A DNA stretch of 64,000 nucleotides from Neolewinella aurantiaca (lineage in GTDB: Bacteria; Bacteroidota; Bacteroidia; Chitinophagales; Saprospiraceae): contig NZ_VOXD01000011.1 in the NCBI RefSeq assembly GCF_008014675.1, positions 62,001-126,000 of the forward strand, in the 5' to 3' direction. The notes under the pieces are model-generated. The model was given only the letters and a program-made list of their open reading frames with translations, did no database searches and was not told the origin of the DNA. Below are positions 35,117 through 44,434 of the stretch, piece by piece (position 1 is the first letter of the stretch; the number at the start of each line of letters is the position of its first letter). A program made the translations under genes and the position numbers.

Positions 35117-36469
35117 TCAACAGAGTTGGTATTCGGGCAGCGACATCAGCCGGAGGGCAACCAGTGCCGCACTGGGTTTGGGACCGGTTTTGAAGTCGGG
35201 TGGGGGAGTAGCCAGCAGAAGCGTAACCAGAGAAGCAACACCTTGCTTTCCATCAACCTGCCCTGCATCCTGCGCCAGCGCCGCTAAAGGAGTCGTATTG
35301 ATCTCTGCGTTCAGTCGTTTTAGCTGCCTTTTATTTTCCTGCTCCAGTTCCGGAGCCAGCTCGAAGTTGAAATCGGCCGCCTGAAAAAGCGCAGCGGCAA
35401 GGTTCAGGCGCAGTAACAGCGTGGAGTTGTCGATCCAGGTGCGGCCGCCGGGCCACCCGGCGACGTTGGGCGGGCGAAATAAAACCTGCCCGAGAGCAAA
35501 TTGCAATCCGATGAGACCCTGGGTAGCGATGTTGCTGACTTCGAGCTGCCGCATCGTTCCCGCGAGCAATTCTACGGGAGATTTAATCTTGTTGCCGGTG
35601 TTTTCAGATGCGTAAAACCAGTCACTCGAGAAAACAGACCGCATCAGCGCGGCAATGTCGTAATCCAAACTGCGGAACTCGGCCGCCAGCGTATTTACAT
35701 GGCTTTCATCCACCGTATCGTTCACGAAATGACGGTAGACTTTCCGGCAAATAAAACGAGCAGTTTCTTCCTGTTCAAGGATGATGTCGATGATGTCTTC
35801 GCCGTTGAAGTTTCCGGTTTTACCCATGAAGGTTTTTGTGCCGTTATCGTGTTGGCGCGCGCGGAAAACGTATTCTCCCGCAAGGTTGCCAGACCAGCCC
35901 GTGAAGGCACGGGCAGCTTCTTTCACATCCATTTCGGTATAATGGCCGCGCCCGATGGTGAAGAGCTCCATCAGTTCGCGGGCGAAGTTTTCGTTGGGCG
36001 AGAATTTCCGATTCTGCTGGTTGTTAAGGTAGCGGATCATCGCCGGGTCGCGGGCAACGGCCAGTACGAGGTCCCGGAAGTTGCCCAGTCCGTGTGCCCT
36101 CAACGTGTTCAGCTGCCGGATGGCAAGTAAGCCCGCTTTCACTTCGCAGGCAAAATGGCCGTGCCAGAAAAAGCACATCCGCTCCAGCAAACTGCTTTCC
36201 CCGGGGGCTGCCATCCGGGAGAGCCAGTTGTGGTTGATGCTCATCATCGCCTGACGCTCCATCTTTTGCAGTTCCTTTCGTCGGGCGGCGGCCATCATCC
36301 CTCCCCGGGTGTATTCCGGATGGTCGCCTTCGGGCAATGGAGCCCGGGACTGCGCGCGGAGGAAGAGATCATCGATAGCCTGATCCAGCGACCAATTCCG
36401 CCTGTCCTGCCATTCAGATGGGCTGAGACCGAAGCCCGCGCGTCGGTATAAGTGAAGGAGCTTATTCAT
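35117..36469 (-). CDS. DUF1800 protein
   Basis: A 450-residue helical protein of the DUF1800 family (NKLLHLYRRAGFGLSPSEW at the start, MCFFWHGHFACEV, NENFARELMELFTIGRGHYTEMDVKEAARAFTGW, FMGKTGNFNGEDIIDIILEQEETARFICRKVYRHFV, PNVAGWPGGRTWIDNSTLLLR). The pair DUF1800-DUF1501 is conserved in many bacteria and is thought to act at the envelope, but the biochemical role is unknown. The start at 36469 (MNKLLHLYRR) is preferred, because the domain begins there; a longer in-frame ATG at 36550 would add 27 residues without family support. Confidence 0.85.
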   Translation of the reverse strand: MNKLLHLYRRAGFGLSPSEWQDRRNWSLDQAIDDLFLRAQSRAPLPEGDHPEYTRGGMMAAARRKELQKMERQAMMSINHNWLSRMAAPGESSLLERMCFFWHGHFACEVKAGLLAIRQLNTLRAHGLGNFRDLVLAVARDPAMIRYLNNQQNRKFSPNENFARELMELFTIGRGHYTEMDVKEAARAFTGWSGNLAGEYVFRARQHDNGTKTFMGKTGNFNGEDIIDIILEQEETARFICRKVYRHFVNDTVDESHVNTLAAEFRSLDYDIAALMRSVFSSDWFYASENTGNKIKSPVELLAGTMRQLEVSNIATQGLIGLQFALGQVLFRPPNVAGWPGGRTWIDNSTLLLRLNLAAALFQAADFNFELAPELEQENKRQLKRLNAEINTTPLAALAQDAGQVDGKQGVASLVTLLLATPPPDFKTGPKPSAALVALRLMSLPEYQLC

Positions 36470-36609
36470 GAACGAAGCTTTATGCTGACCAATAGACTGC
36501 CTGAGTCGGGTTTGGTTTAGTGCCTGTTCCCGATTTAACGTTTTGGTCAATTTTATCAGGAGATTACTTACTTTGTGATTTAAGTAGTGTGTACCCTTAT
36601 AATTGAAAG

Positions 36610-37551
36610 ATGATAAAATTTTCTGTCCTCTGTGTCCTCTGTGTCCTCATGATGCTGAGTTGCTCACAGCGCAACGTCGCTCCCGAAGGGCTTAGCCTGG
36701 CGAGTGGTAAGGTCGAGAGAGTTGAAGACTTCAACTCTAAATTTATTCCCGCGCGAAATGTAGACGTATGGTTGCCTGAAGAATACTCAGACACCAGGCA
36801 ATACGCAGTACTCTATATGCACGACGGACAAATGCTGTTTGACTCTACAACCACCTGGAATAAGCAGGACTGGGGCGTCGACGAAACGATGGCGAAACTC
36901 ATTGAGACGGGAGAAATCCGGGAGACCATCGTTGTCGGAATATGGAACACTGAGTTTCGGCATTCCGAATACTTTCCGCAGGAGCCCTTCGAAAACCTGC
37001 CCGAAACTTATCAGGATTCTCTTTTGAGCTCTGGTGGAGAAAACGGGGCGTCGTCATTATTTAAGCGTGAAGTTTATTCTGACAATTACCTCAGGTTTCT
37101 GGTGGAGGAATTGAAGCCTTTCATTGACAGCACGTATTCCACGCACCCCGGGATGGAAAATACCTTCGTTGCGGGCTCAAGTATGGGAGGATTGATATCA
37201 ATGTATGCAATTTGCGAGTATCCCGACGTCTTTTCCGGAGCCGCTTGCCTGTCGACACATTGGGTCGGGATTTTCGATACTCTCAACAACCCCATTCCCC
37301 TCCTGTTTTCCGACTATTTGGAAAAGCATTTGCCCGATCCCGGAAACCATAAAATCTATTTTGACTACGGAACAGAAACACTCGATGCGCTGTACGAGCC
37401 TTACCAAATCATGGCCGATTCTATCATGACAAAAGGTGGTTACAACGCGTCGAACTGGAAGACCCTGAAGTTTGACGGAGAAGACCACTCCGAAAGGGCC
37501 TGGAATAAGCGTCTGGATATCCCGCTTGAGTTCCTGCTCGGCAAGAAGTAA
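36610..37551 (+). CDS. Esterase-D/enterochelin-esterase-like lipoprotein
   Basis: A 313-residue alpha/beta hydrolase with a lipoprotein signal (LMMLSC, lipid Cys18). Esterase (PF00756-type) core: VDVWLPEEYSDTRQYAVLYMHDGQMLFD, IVVGIWNT, nucleophile motif GSSMGG with Ser191, a late acid/His region DGEDHSERAW. Relatives cleave esters of siderophores, glycan feruloyl or acetyl groups, or act as mycolyl-type transferases; the substrate here is unknown. The codons for the signal peptide contain a 9-bp tandem repeat (VLC-VLC-VL). The hydrolase precedes the SusC/D locus but a long gap separates them. Confidence 0.82.
   Translation: MIKFSVLCVLCVLMMLSCSQRNVAPEGLSLASGKVERVEDFNSKFIPARNVDVWLPEEYSDTRQYAVLYMHDGQMLFDSTTTWNKQDWGVDETMAKLIETGEIRETIVVGIWNTEFRHSEYFPQEPFENLPETYQDSLLSSGGENGASSLFKREVYSDNYLRFLVEELKPFIDSTYSTHPGMENTFVAGSSMGGLISMYAICEYPDVFSGAACLSTHWVGIFDTLNNPIPLLFSDYLEKHLPDPGNHKIYFDYGTETLDALYEPYQIMADSIMTKGGYNASNWKTLKFDGEDHSERAWNKRLDIPLEFLLGKK
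36624..36647 (+). repeat. 9-bp tandem repeat in a signal peptide
   Basis: GTCCTCTGT repeated 2.7 times, encoding VLC-VLC-VL within the hydrophobic core of the lipoprotein signal. Confidence 0.8.
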
Positions 37552-37581
37552 CACTAAGCACTGGTTAAACGTTGGGTTTTC

Positions 37582-37604
37582 GGGCGCGGACGCAGGATGC
37601 AAAG
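37582..37604 (+). repeat. 22-bp dispersed repeat, single copy
   Basis: GGGCGCGGACGCAGGATGCAAAG, with one extra A in the GGTGCA core, in the gap after the esterase gene. Confidence 0.8.
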
Positions 37605-37729
37605 ATGGTTTTTTAGTCTCCTTCTCTGGCGTCGGAGGCCCTCTCTCTGTGCTGAGCCGGGGGCGAAGCGTGATGGTGAAAGAGACCGACGTATGGTGGC
37701 CAACGGGGATTTTCAGGGTAAACACAATG

Positions 37730-37773
37730 TAAATCAGAGGTTATTTAACATTGAGCATGATTCCTCTGATTTA
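37730..37773. other. Inverted repeat in the region before susC
   Basis: TAAATCAGAGG and CCTCTGATTTA form an 11-bp stem with a 22-base loop. It could end the esterase transcript (weak, no T tract) or bind a regulator of the downstream susC gene. Confidence 0.45.
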
Positions 37774-37932
37774 ACCGGCGCTATTTCTTATTAGGAATAG
37801 CTAGGGATTGTGAGAGAATAAATTACATATTTTTTAAAGGCAATGTTAACTGTTTTAACCGAAATTGACCACTGATTAATTCCTGGAAGCTGATAGTACT
37901 AATGTGGTGTCAGCGGCCTTAATGTTGCGTTC

Positions 37933-37979
37933 GAAAATTCAAATACGAGCATGTACTTAGTGTACGGCACTTGATTTTC
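37933..37979 (+). promoter_or_regulatory. Possible structured leader of susC
   Basis: GAAAATTCAA and TTGATTTTC flank an inner GTAC/GTAC dyad (TGTACTTAGTGTACGG) about 28 bases before the susC ATG. The arrangement suggests an imperfect stem-loop in the mRNA leader. No exact riboswitch class is recognised and no -7 box was found downstream of it. Confidence 0.35.
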
Positions 37980-38006
37980 TGAAACGAAACACTAGATACA
38001 TATAAC

Positions 38007-41000
38007 ATGAAACAAAGATCACTTTTTAGAATGATCAGGGTTTTAACCTTGTTCCTGTTCGCTTTATCAGGGGGGATTTCTCACCTGCAGGCACAATCAA
38101 TAGTTACGGGTTCTGTTGTCGGTTTAGAGGACGGAGGCCCGTTGATTGGAGCAACCGTACAGGAAGTAGGGGCTGCCAACGGCACAATAACGGATGTTGA
38201 TGGTAATTTTTCCCTACGTCTTAATGAAGATGGCGCAACCCTCAAGGTGTCCTATATTGGCTACATTACGCAGGAAATTGTGGGTGCTTCTTCTCCGCTG
38301 ACCATTGCTTTGGTCGCTGATGATCGTACACTCGATCTCGTAACGGTTGTAGGATACGGTACCCAGAAGAAGAGCGACATCGTCAATGCTGTTGCTACCG
38401 CGGAAATGGATCGGGCAGTTTTAACGCCGACTTCGGACGTGAACGAGATGCTGCGCGGGCGCATCGCCGGACTCCAGGTAGATGTAGGTGGCGGAAGCCT
38501 CCGGCCTGGCGGAACGTCGGATATCATCTTTAGAGGCCGTGGTTCCATTGAAGGCAATGTGAGCGCTATTTACGTTGTTGACGGTATCATCAGAGACGGG
38601 GGCATTGAGGATATCGACCCTGACGATATCGAATCCATCGAGTTTCTTAAAGATGCTTCGGCTCAGGCGATCTACGGTTCACGGGGCGCTAACGGTGTGG
38701 TTTTGATCACCACCAAACGCGGTGAAGCAGGTAAGGTAAGTGTGAGTTACCACGGTTACCTTTCCACTAAGTCGCTGGAAAGAAACTTCGACGTTTACAG
38801 TGGTCAGGAATTTGCACAGCTGAGACGCGAGGCAGTAAGGTCTACCAATGCCGATGATGTCTACTCTCCGGATTCCGACATCTTTTCGGAACTGGAATTG
38901 GCGTCTATCGCAAACAATGAATTTGTCGATTGGGAAGATGAATTGGTTGATCAGGGCATGGTAAACAGTCATGCGATCAGTATCAGCGGGGGCTCAGAAA
39001 AGACAAAGGTCTTCGGTAGCCTCAACTACTTTAAAGAGGACGGAATTATTCCTACTTCCAGTTACACCCGCAAAACATTGCGCCTGAACGTGGACCAGCA
39101 GTTGAACGATAAGTTCTCCGTCAACTTCGACCTGAACATGTTGAATGACGATACGGAAAGGGCGGCAAACGTGAATGTAATCACTACTTCTCCTTTGGGC
39201 CTTGCCTATGACGCCAACGGTGACCTGACCCAGTTTCCGAGTGGAGAGGAGCTCTCGGCGATTAACCCTCTCTGGAACCTGAGAGAGCAGTCGAACGATA
39301 CCAAAGGGAACGATTTTGTGATTAATGTTACCCCTAATTGGCAAATCACCAAAAACCTTATGTACCAGTTGAAGACAAACTTCACCCGGCGGAACATTGA
39401 AGGTGGACAATACCAATCGTCGTTGAGTTCTGCGGGCGATGATGTGAACGGGATTGCAAGAATTAACAACCAGTTGAGAGAGTCTTACCTGGTAGAAAAT
39501 ATCCTAACCTACAATAAAGAATTCAACTACAACCACATCGTCAACCTGACCCTGGTTCAGTCTGCACAGGAAAACCAGTTCAGCCGAACATTTACGGAAG
39601 GGCAGGGCTTCACTAACGAAAGTCTGGGCTACGACGGAATTACGAACGCCATTGGAAACGTATCTGTAGTACGCGACAAAAACAGACAACGACTGGCGTC
39701 CTTTATGGGAAGGGCGCGGTACAACCTGATGAATAAGTATCTCTTCACGTTCACCGCCAGGGCGGACGGAGCATCGGTTAATTCTGCCGATAATAAGTGG
39801 AGCATCAACCCTGCCGGCTCATTTGCCTGGAAACTGCACAATGAAGATTTTTTAGACGGTAATGATGCTATTCAGGAATTGAAGTTCAGGACAAGCTATG
39901 GTTCACTCGTAAACGATTTGGGCCGCGCCTATACTTCGCTCTTTACAGCTCAGGGACAAAACTACATCTTCGATCAACAGTCTGCATCCGGCTATTCTCC
40001 TTCGGTGATTCTGCCCAATCCGGACTTGAAGTTTGAGCGGATAACGACATTCAACGTCGGGCTTGACTTTTCGCTGTTCAAGAGGTTTGTCGAGGGTAAC
40101 ATCAACTACTACGACGCCAGAACAACTGATTTGCTTCTGCGGCGCGGAGTACCCTCTACGACGGGCTATCAGTACACCTTCTTCAACGCAGGAGAACTGC
40201 AGAACAAGGGAGTTGAGCTTAGCCTGACGGCGAACATCATCAACAAAAAAGATTTCAGCTGGTCAGTGTCCACAAACTGGTCGAACAACAAGAACAAGAT
40301 TCTTGAACTGTACGACGACGGTGATGGTAACCCAATCCTGGAAGACGATACGTATAACTATTTCGTTGGGCAGGCCGTTGGCGCAATCTACCAGTATGAG
40401 TTTGACGGAATCTTCCAGGAAGGAGATGATTTCGACGGTGCTCCGCAGGCCAACCCCGAATCTATCCTGACGCAGGAGAACCTGCGGCCGGGTGACATCA
40501 GAATCAAGGACACCAACGGCGTTGATGCGGACGGAAACCGAACTGGCATACCTGATGGTAAAATCACTCCTGAGGATCGGGTATTTATTGATCCGAACCC
40601 GGATTGGTTCGGTTCCTTCTCTACCACTTTAGCCTATAAAGGCTTCGATCTGTTTGTTGATTTCTACGCAGTAAGCGGCGCAACGAAAGTCAATCCTTTC
40701 TTATCCGACTTCAATAACGGAGGAACCATTTCAGGTAAGTTGAATGGTATTCGGGTAGACTACTATACTCCGGAGAACCCCTCCAGTGAGTTCCCGAGAG
40801 CGAACTTTGACGCAACGCCACTTTACCTTAACTCACTTGCGGTTAAGGACGCTTCGTATTTACGTCTGCGAACGGTAAGCCTGGGCTACAGCCTGCCGGA
40901 TGCCCTCACTTCAAAACTGCGCATGGAGCAATTGAGAGTATACGTGACGGGTACCAACCTGTTCACCGACACCGACTACCTTGGATACAGCCCGGAGGTA

Positions 41001-41084
41001 AATATCAGAAGTACCTTCTCCAGTGCAGACACCGGCTACCCTGACGCTCAAAGTTTTACCGTCGGCCTGAGAGCTAAATTTTAA
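38007..41084 (+). CDS. SusC/RagA-family TonB-linked outer-membrane transporter
   Basis: A 1025-residue receptor: signal peptide 1-30 (GISHLQAQS), CarboxypepD_reg-like domain about 30-105 (GSVVGLEDGGPLIGATVQEVGAANGTITDVDGNFSL), TonB box/plug from about 110 (VVTVVGYGTQKKSDIVNAVATAEM, GRIAGLQV, DGIIRDGGIEDIDPDDIESIEFLKDASAQAIYGSRGANGVVLITTKRG), then the barrel ending SFTVGLRAKF. It imports oligosaccharide or peptide ligands captured by the SusD partner, encoded 18 bp downstream. No glycoside hydrolase, sulfatase or hybrid two-component gene adjoins the pair, so the substrate cannot be guessed. Confidence 0.94.
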   Translation: MKQRSLFRMIRVLTLFLFALSGGISHLQAQSIVTGSVVGLEDGGPLIGATVQEVGAANGTITDVDGNFSLRLNEDGATLKVSYIGYITQEIVGASSPLTIALVADDRTLDLVTVVGYGTQKKSDIVNAVATAEMDRAVLTPTSDVNEMLRGRIAGLQVDVGGGSLRPGGTSDIIFRGRGSIEGNVSAIYVVDGIIRDGGIEDIDPDDIESIEFLKDASAQAIYGSRGANGVVLITTKRGEAGKVSVSYHGYLSTKSLERNFDVYSGQEFAQLRREAVRSTNADDVYSPDSDIFSELELASIANNEFVDWEDELVDQGMVNSHAISISGGSEKTKVFGSLNYFKEDGIIPTSSYTRKTLRLNVDQQLNDKFSVNFDLNMLNDDTERAANVNVITTSPLGLAYDANGDLTQFPSGEELSAINPLWNLREQSNDTKGNDFVINVTPNWQITKNLMYQLKTNFTRRNIEGGQYQSSLSSAGDDVNGIARINNQLRESYLVENILTYNKEFNYNHIVNLTLVQSAQENQFSRTFTEGQGFTNESLGYDGITNAIGNVSVVRDKNRQRLASFMGRARYNLMNKYLFTFTARADGASVNSADNKWSINPAGSFAWKLHNEDFLDGNDAIQELKFRTSYGSLVNDLGRAYTSLFTAQGQNYIFDQQSASGYSPSVILPNPDLKFERITTFNVGLDFSLFKRFVEGNINYYDARTTDLLLRRGVPSTTGYQYTFFNAGELQNKGVELSLTANIINKKDFSWSVSTNWSNNKNKILELYDDGDGNPILEDDTYNYFVGQAVGAIYQYEFDGIFQEGDDFDGAPQANPESILTQENLRPGDIRIKDTNGVDADGNRTGIPDGKITPEDRVFIDPNPDWFGSFSTTLAYKGFDLFVDFYAVSGATKVNPFLSDFNNGGTISGKLNGIRVDYYTPENPSSEFPRANFDATPLYLNSLAVKDASYLRLRTVSLGYSLPDALTSKLRMEQLRVYVTGTNLFTDTDYLGYSPEVNIRSTFSSADTGYPDAQSFTVGLRAKF

Positions 41085-41102
41085 TTTTAAAATAATTAAA
41101 TT

Positions 41103-42713
41103 ATGAATACTTTAATGTATCGCGCGCGAACCCAAGGCCTGTTGGTGTTATCTCTGGCATTGGTCATTAGTCTTTCTTCCTGCGAGAGCTTCCTCGAGGA
41201 ACAACCAAGTACGCTGATTGATTCAGACTATATTTATACTACTGAGGAAGGCCTGAAATCTGGTGTAGTAAGCTTGTACAAATTCAACAGAGACCGGTAT
41301 GATCAGAGCACCGAAGATTTTATGGGTGCTACGCTGATGTCGTCCAGAAGTGATCTTGCTTTCAGCCGGACGGGTTATACAGGTCTTATGGGCAGGTACC
41401 AAAGAGGTGTTTCGCCGGTAGACCAGGGGGCAAATTTTGTCTCTTCTTTGTTCTGGAAGCACTTTTACAACATTACCAATAAAGCTACAGAAATCATCAA
41501 CGCTGCTGAGGCGATTGAAGACATCGATGAAGATGCGAGAAATACCATTCTGGCAGAGGCTCGGTTCTTCAGGGCTAACTCTTACTTCTACCTGTACCGG
41601 ATGTTCAACAACATTTACGTTACGACGGAGACGGTTACGGTAGACAATGCGTTCGATGTCGTAAACGATAAGTCTTCGGAGGAAGAGATATTTGCGCTGT
41701 TGAACAGTGACCTTGACTTTGCCGTCGAGCACCTGGAGTGGACCGGCGTTTTTGGCCGTGTCACCAAAGGAACAGCTAAACACCTCAAAGCCAAGGTGGC
41801 GATGTGGGAAGGTGATTGGGAGGAAGCCAAGAGCCAGGCACTGGACGTGATCGAAAGTCCGGACAGTCCACACAGTCTGGTTTCCAGTACTGCGGCAGTA
41901 TTTGACGGCGACAGAAACCACTCCGAAGCCCTGTTTGTCATCCAGGCTCAGGACGATCTGCTTGGCGGTGGCAACAATACTATGCTCAATGCCAATTACG
42001 TAACCCAATACTTCCAGATTGCGGGTATAGAAGCTAATGCAGAGCAGGGTGGCCGCGGTTTTTCGCGTATTCTGCCGAACCTTTACCTTCAGGGACTGCT
42101 GGCCGATGACCCGAATGATACGAGGGACGACAACACATACTTCAGGTTGAAATATTACTACACATCCGGGGATCGGATTGGTGAACAAGTAGATGACTAT
42201 GCGCCAATCACTGATCTGGACAATCCGAGTCCGACATTCGCCCGGTATTACCAGCGGCAGCATCCGTCCTGTATCAAATTTGCTCAGGAAGACGATAACC
42301 CCAACTCTTACCTTAACCGGAGCAACATCATGGTTTACAGGTTGGCCGAAACCTACCTGATCGCTGCGGAGGCGATCATGAGGTCTTCCGGTGATCCGTT
42401 GCCCTACATCAATGCCGTAAGAGAACGGGCGAATGCTGCCCCCCTCACAGTTGTGGACGAACAGGCCATTCTGGATGAACGTGCGCGGGAACTCGCCTTT
42501 GAAGGTCAACGATGGTTCACCCTGAAAAGAATGGGGCAGGAGGTCATTGACCGGCAGATTACCAGCTTTGCGGGAGACGGAGAATTTTTCCCCGATAACC
42601 TCGGTGAGAAAGATCCACGGACCAACTGGCGATCTCACTACATCAACTGGCCGATCGCGCAAATTGACCTGGACCTCCTGGGCCCGGGTTACCCACAGAA
42701 TGACGGCTACTAG
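41103..42713 (+). CDS. SusD/RagB-family nutrient-binding lipoprotein
   Basis: A 536-residue surface lipoprotein (VISLSSCESF, lipid Cys27). Typical SusD segments are visible: FLEEQPSTLIDSDYIYTTEEGLKSGVVSLYKF, the TPR-like helices AEARFFRANSYFYLYRMFN and KHLKAKVAMWEGDWEEAKSQALDVIES, and the C-terminal block YRLAETYLIAAEAIMRS, INAVRERANA, ILDERARELAFEGQRWFTLKRMG. It forms the lid of the SusC transporter and binds the ligand. It ends in a strong 21-bp hairpin terminator. Confidence 0.94.
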   Translation: MNTLMYRARTQGLLVLSLALVISLSSCESFLEEQPSTLIDSDYIYTTEEGLKSGVVSLYKFNRDRYDQSTEDFMGATLMSSRSDLAFSRTGYTGLMGRYQRGVSPVDQGANFVSSLFWKHFYNITNKATEIINAAEAIEDIDEDARNTILAEARFFRANSYFYLYRMFNNIYVTTETVTVDNAFDVVNDKSSEEEIFALLNSDLDFAVEHLEWTGVFGRVTKGTAKHLKAKVAMWEGDWEEAKSQALDVIESPDSPHSLVSSTAAVFDGDRNHSEALFVIQAQDDLLGGGNNTMLNANYVTQYFQIAGIEANAEQGGRGFSRILPNLYLQGLLADDPNDTRDDNTYFRLKYYYTSGDRIGEQVDDYAPITDLDNPSPTFARYYQRQHPSCIKFAQEDDNPNSYLNRSNIMVYRLAETYLIAAEAIMRSSGDPLPYINAVRERANAAPLTVVDEQAILDERARELAFEGQRWFTLKRMGQEVIDRQITSFAGDGEFFPDNLGEKDPRTNWRSHYINWPIAQIDLDLLGPGYPQNDGY

Positions 42714-42737
42714 ACCCGAAACAAGGAGCTGAACCTG

Positions 42738-42799
42738 AGAATTGTCGCTTTTCTTCCCTGGAATGGTAAATTACGGGAAGGAAAGCGACAATTCTGTTT
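42738..42799 (+). terminator. Terminator of the susCD operon
   Basis: A 21-bp stem (42738-42758 with 42775-42795, one G:T pair, beginning AGAATTGTCGC) with a 16-base loop. It is followed by GTTTG only, so the T tract is weak. Confidence 0.75.
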
Positions 42800-42834
42800 G
42801 TAGAGGGAGGTGCCGGCTCCTCAAAAAGCAGGTC

Positions 42835-42853
42835 TGCACCTGCGACCGCGCCC
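42835..42853 (-). repeat. 22-bp dispersed repeat, single copy
   Basis: TGCACCTGCGACCGCGCCC, in the 389-bp gap between susD and the arsenite exporter. The remainder of this gap holds the operon terminator and an AT-rich dyad ATTGTAATATTGCAAT (42946-42961) that might be an operator. Confidence 0.8.
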
Positions 42854-43102
42854 GATGAACCACCATAAATTCCGACGCCCTACCCAACGGATACAGCTTG
42901 TCGCCCACGTTCTGGTCGAACAGCGTTTTGAGCTTTCAATTATTGATTGTAATATTGCAATGAAACAATGAATGCCTTTTCACGTTGCTTTCAACAAAGC
43001 AAAAAAACATAAGGCAGGAGCGACAGGAATTCTGATTCTGGAGGATTATCGCGCCTGGTCTTTTTTATAATCTTGCTGCAACCGGACTTTTAAAAAATAA
43101 AC

Positions 43103-44167
43103 ATGGCAACTAAAAAGCTAAGCTTTCTCGACAGGAATTTGACGCTGTGGATATTCGTCGCGATGGCAATAGGCGTTGGACTAGGTTATTTCATACCTTC
43201 TTTCCCGAGTATTATCGATTCTTTCAGTAGCGGAACGACTAATATTCCAATCGCTATCGGTTTGATTCTGATGATGTACCCACCGCTGGCAAAGGTCAAC
43301 TATTCGCTGTTGCCCAAGGTGTTCAGAAACGTGAAGATTCTCTCAATTTCATTGATCCTGAACTGGATAATAGGACCTGTGTTAATGTTTCTGCTGGCAA
43401 TCACCTTCCTGCGCGACTATCCTGAATATATGGTCGGGCTGATACTTATCGGTCTGGCCCGTTGTATTGCGATGGTTCTGGTGTGGAATGACCTGGCCGA
43501 AGGAAGTACCGAATACGGTGCGGGCTTGGTGGCATTGAATAGTATTTTTCAGGTGTTTGCCTACAGTTTCTACGCATGGGTTTTTATCACTGTTCTTCCC
43601 CCTTACTTCGGTTTCGAAGGGGCTATCCTAGACATTTCGGTGGTTACGATCGCAGAAAGCGTTGCGATTTATCTCGGAATCCCGTTTGTGATGGGTATCC
43701 TGAGCCGATTGATTCTGGTGAGACTCAAAGGAGAAGAGTGGTATACTCAAACTTTCATTCCATTCATTTCGCCCATAACACTAATAGCTCTGCTTTTTAC
43801 CATCGTCGTTATGTTTTCTCTGAAGGGGGAACTGATCGTTAAGATCCCTATGGACGTTTTGATCATAGCTGTTCCTCTGCTGATTTACTTTACGCTGATG
43901 TTCATCATCGGCTTCTTCTTCACCAAAGCAACCGGAGCGGAATACGACAAAACTGCTTCGGTGGCCTTTACTGCGGCCGGGAATAACTTCGAATTGGCGA
44001 TCGCAGTCGCCATTGCGGTATTCGGCCTTAACTCAGGCCAGGCTTTTGCCGGAGTGATTGGTCCACTCGTAGAAGTGCCGGCGCTGATTCTGTTGGTGCG
44101 TGTTTCTTTCTGGCTACGCGACAAGTATTACGGAAACACGGTTAAAGGCCAAAATTCTCCGGAGTAA
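43103..44167 (+). CDS. arsB: ACR3-family arsenite (As(III)) efflux transporter
   Basis: A 354-residue membrane protein with ten predicted helices. ACR3 signatures: the conserved cysteine Cys121 in [35 protein letters not shown], and [10 protein letters not shown] near the C-terminus with the essential Glu. It exports arsenite with proton exchange and gives arsenic resistance. There is no ArsR, ArsC or ArsM gene beside it; the nearest regulator is an AraC protein 267 bp downstream. The gene symbol follows the common use of arsB or acr3 for ACR3 proteins. An AT-rich dyad lies about 140 bp upstream. Confidence 0.88.
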   Translation: MATKKLSFLDRNLTLWIFVAMAIGVGLGYFIPSFPSIIDSFSSGTTNIPIAIGLILMMYPPLAKVNYSLLPKVFRNVKILSISLILNWIIGPVLMFLLAITFLRDYPEYMVGLILIGLARCIAMVLVWNDLAEGSTEYGAGLVALNSIFQVFAYSFYAWVFITVLPPYFGFEGAILDISVVTIAESVAIYLGIPFVMGILSRLILVRLKGEEWYTQTFIPFISPITLIALLFTIVVMFSLKGELIVKIPMDVLIIAVPLLIYFTLMFIIGFFFTKATGAEYDKTASVAFTAAGNNFELAIAVAIAVFGLNSGQAFAGVIGPLVEVPALILLVRVSFWLRDKYYGNTVKGQNSPE

Positions 44168-44434
44168 AGAGCCAGGAATGGAGCCGTATTAATTTTAATA
44201 CGTTTCAGAAAAGTACTCTTGTTTTGTTATCTGGTGGGCAGGCTGTAATTTAAAGTGACCGATACGTACAGTTTGCACGAGTGGACGGACGTCTGCGCTC
44301 CTGTAGGAACCAAATGCGGGCAAATAACAAGCAGCAAAGCGTATACCCCAGTCAACCAAAAGCAGTGCTTCAGGTATCCTCGCAACAGGATGATTGGATG
44401 CCGGGCAAGGTTAACGTCTTGAAACTGGTGAGGA
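44168..44434. other. Intergenic region with a small palindrome
   Basis: Holds CGTATTAATTTTAATACG at 44185-44202 (7-bp stem, short loop), which may end the ACR3 transcript or be an operator. No promoter element of good quality was found before the AraC gene. Confidence 0.4.

Noticed and set aside
41223-42662. A 479-codon minus-strand frame opposite susD
   Set aside because: Antisense shadow; its translation has no recognisable domain, and susD is certain.
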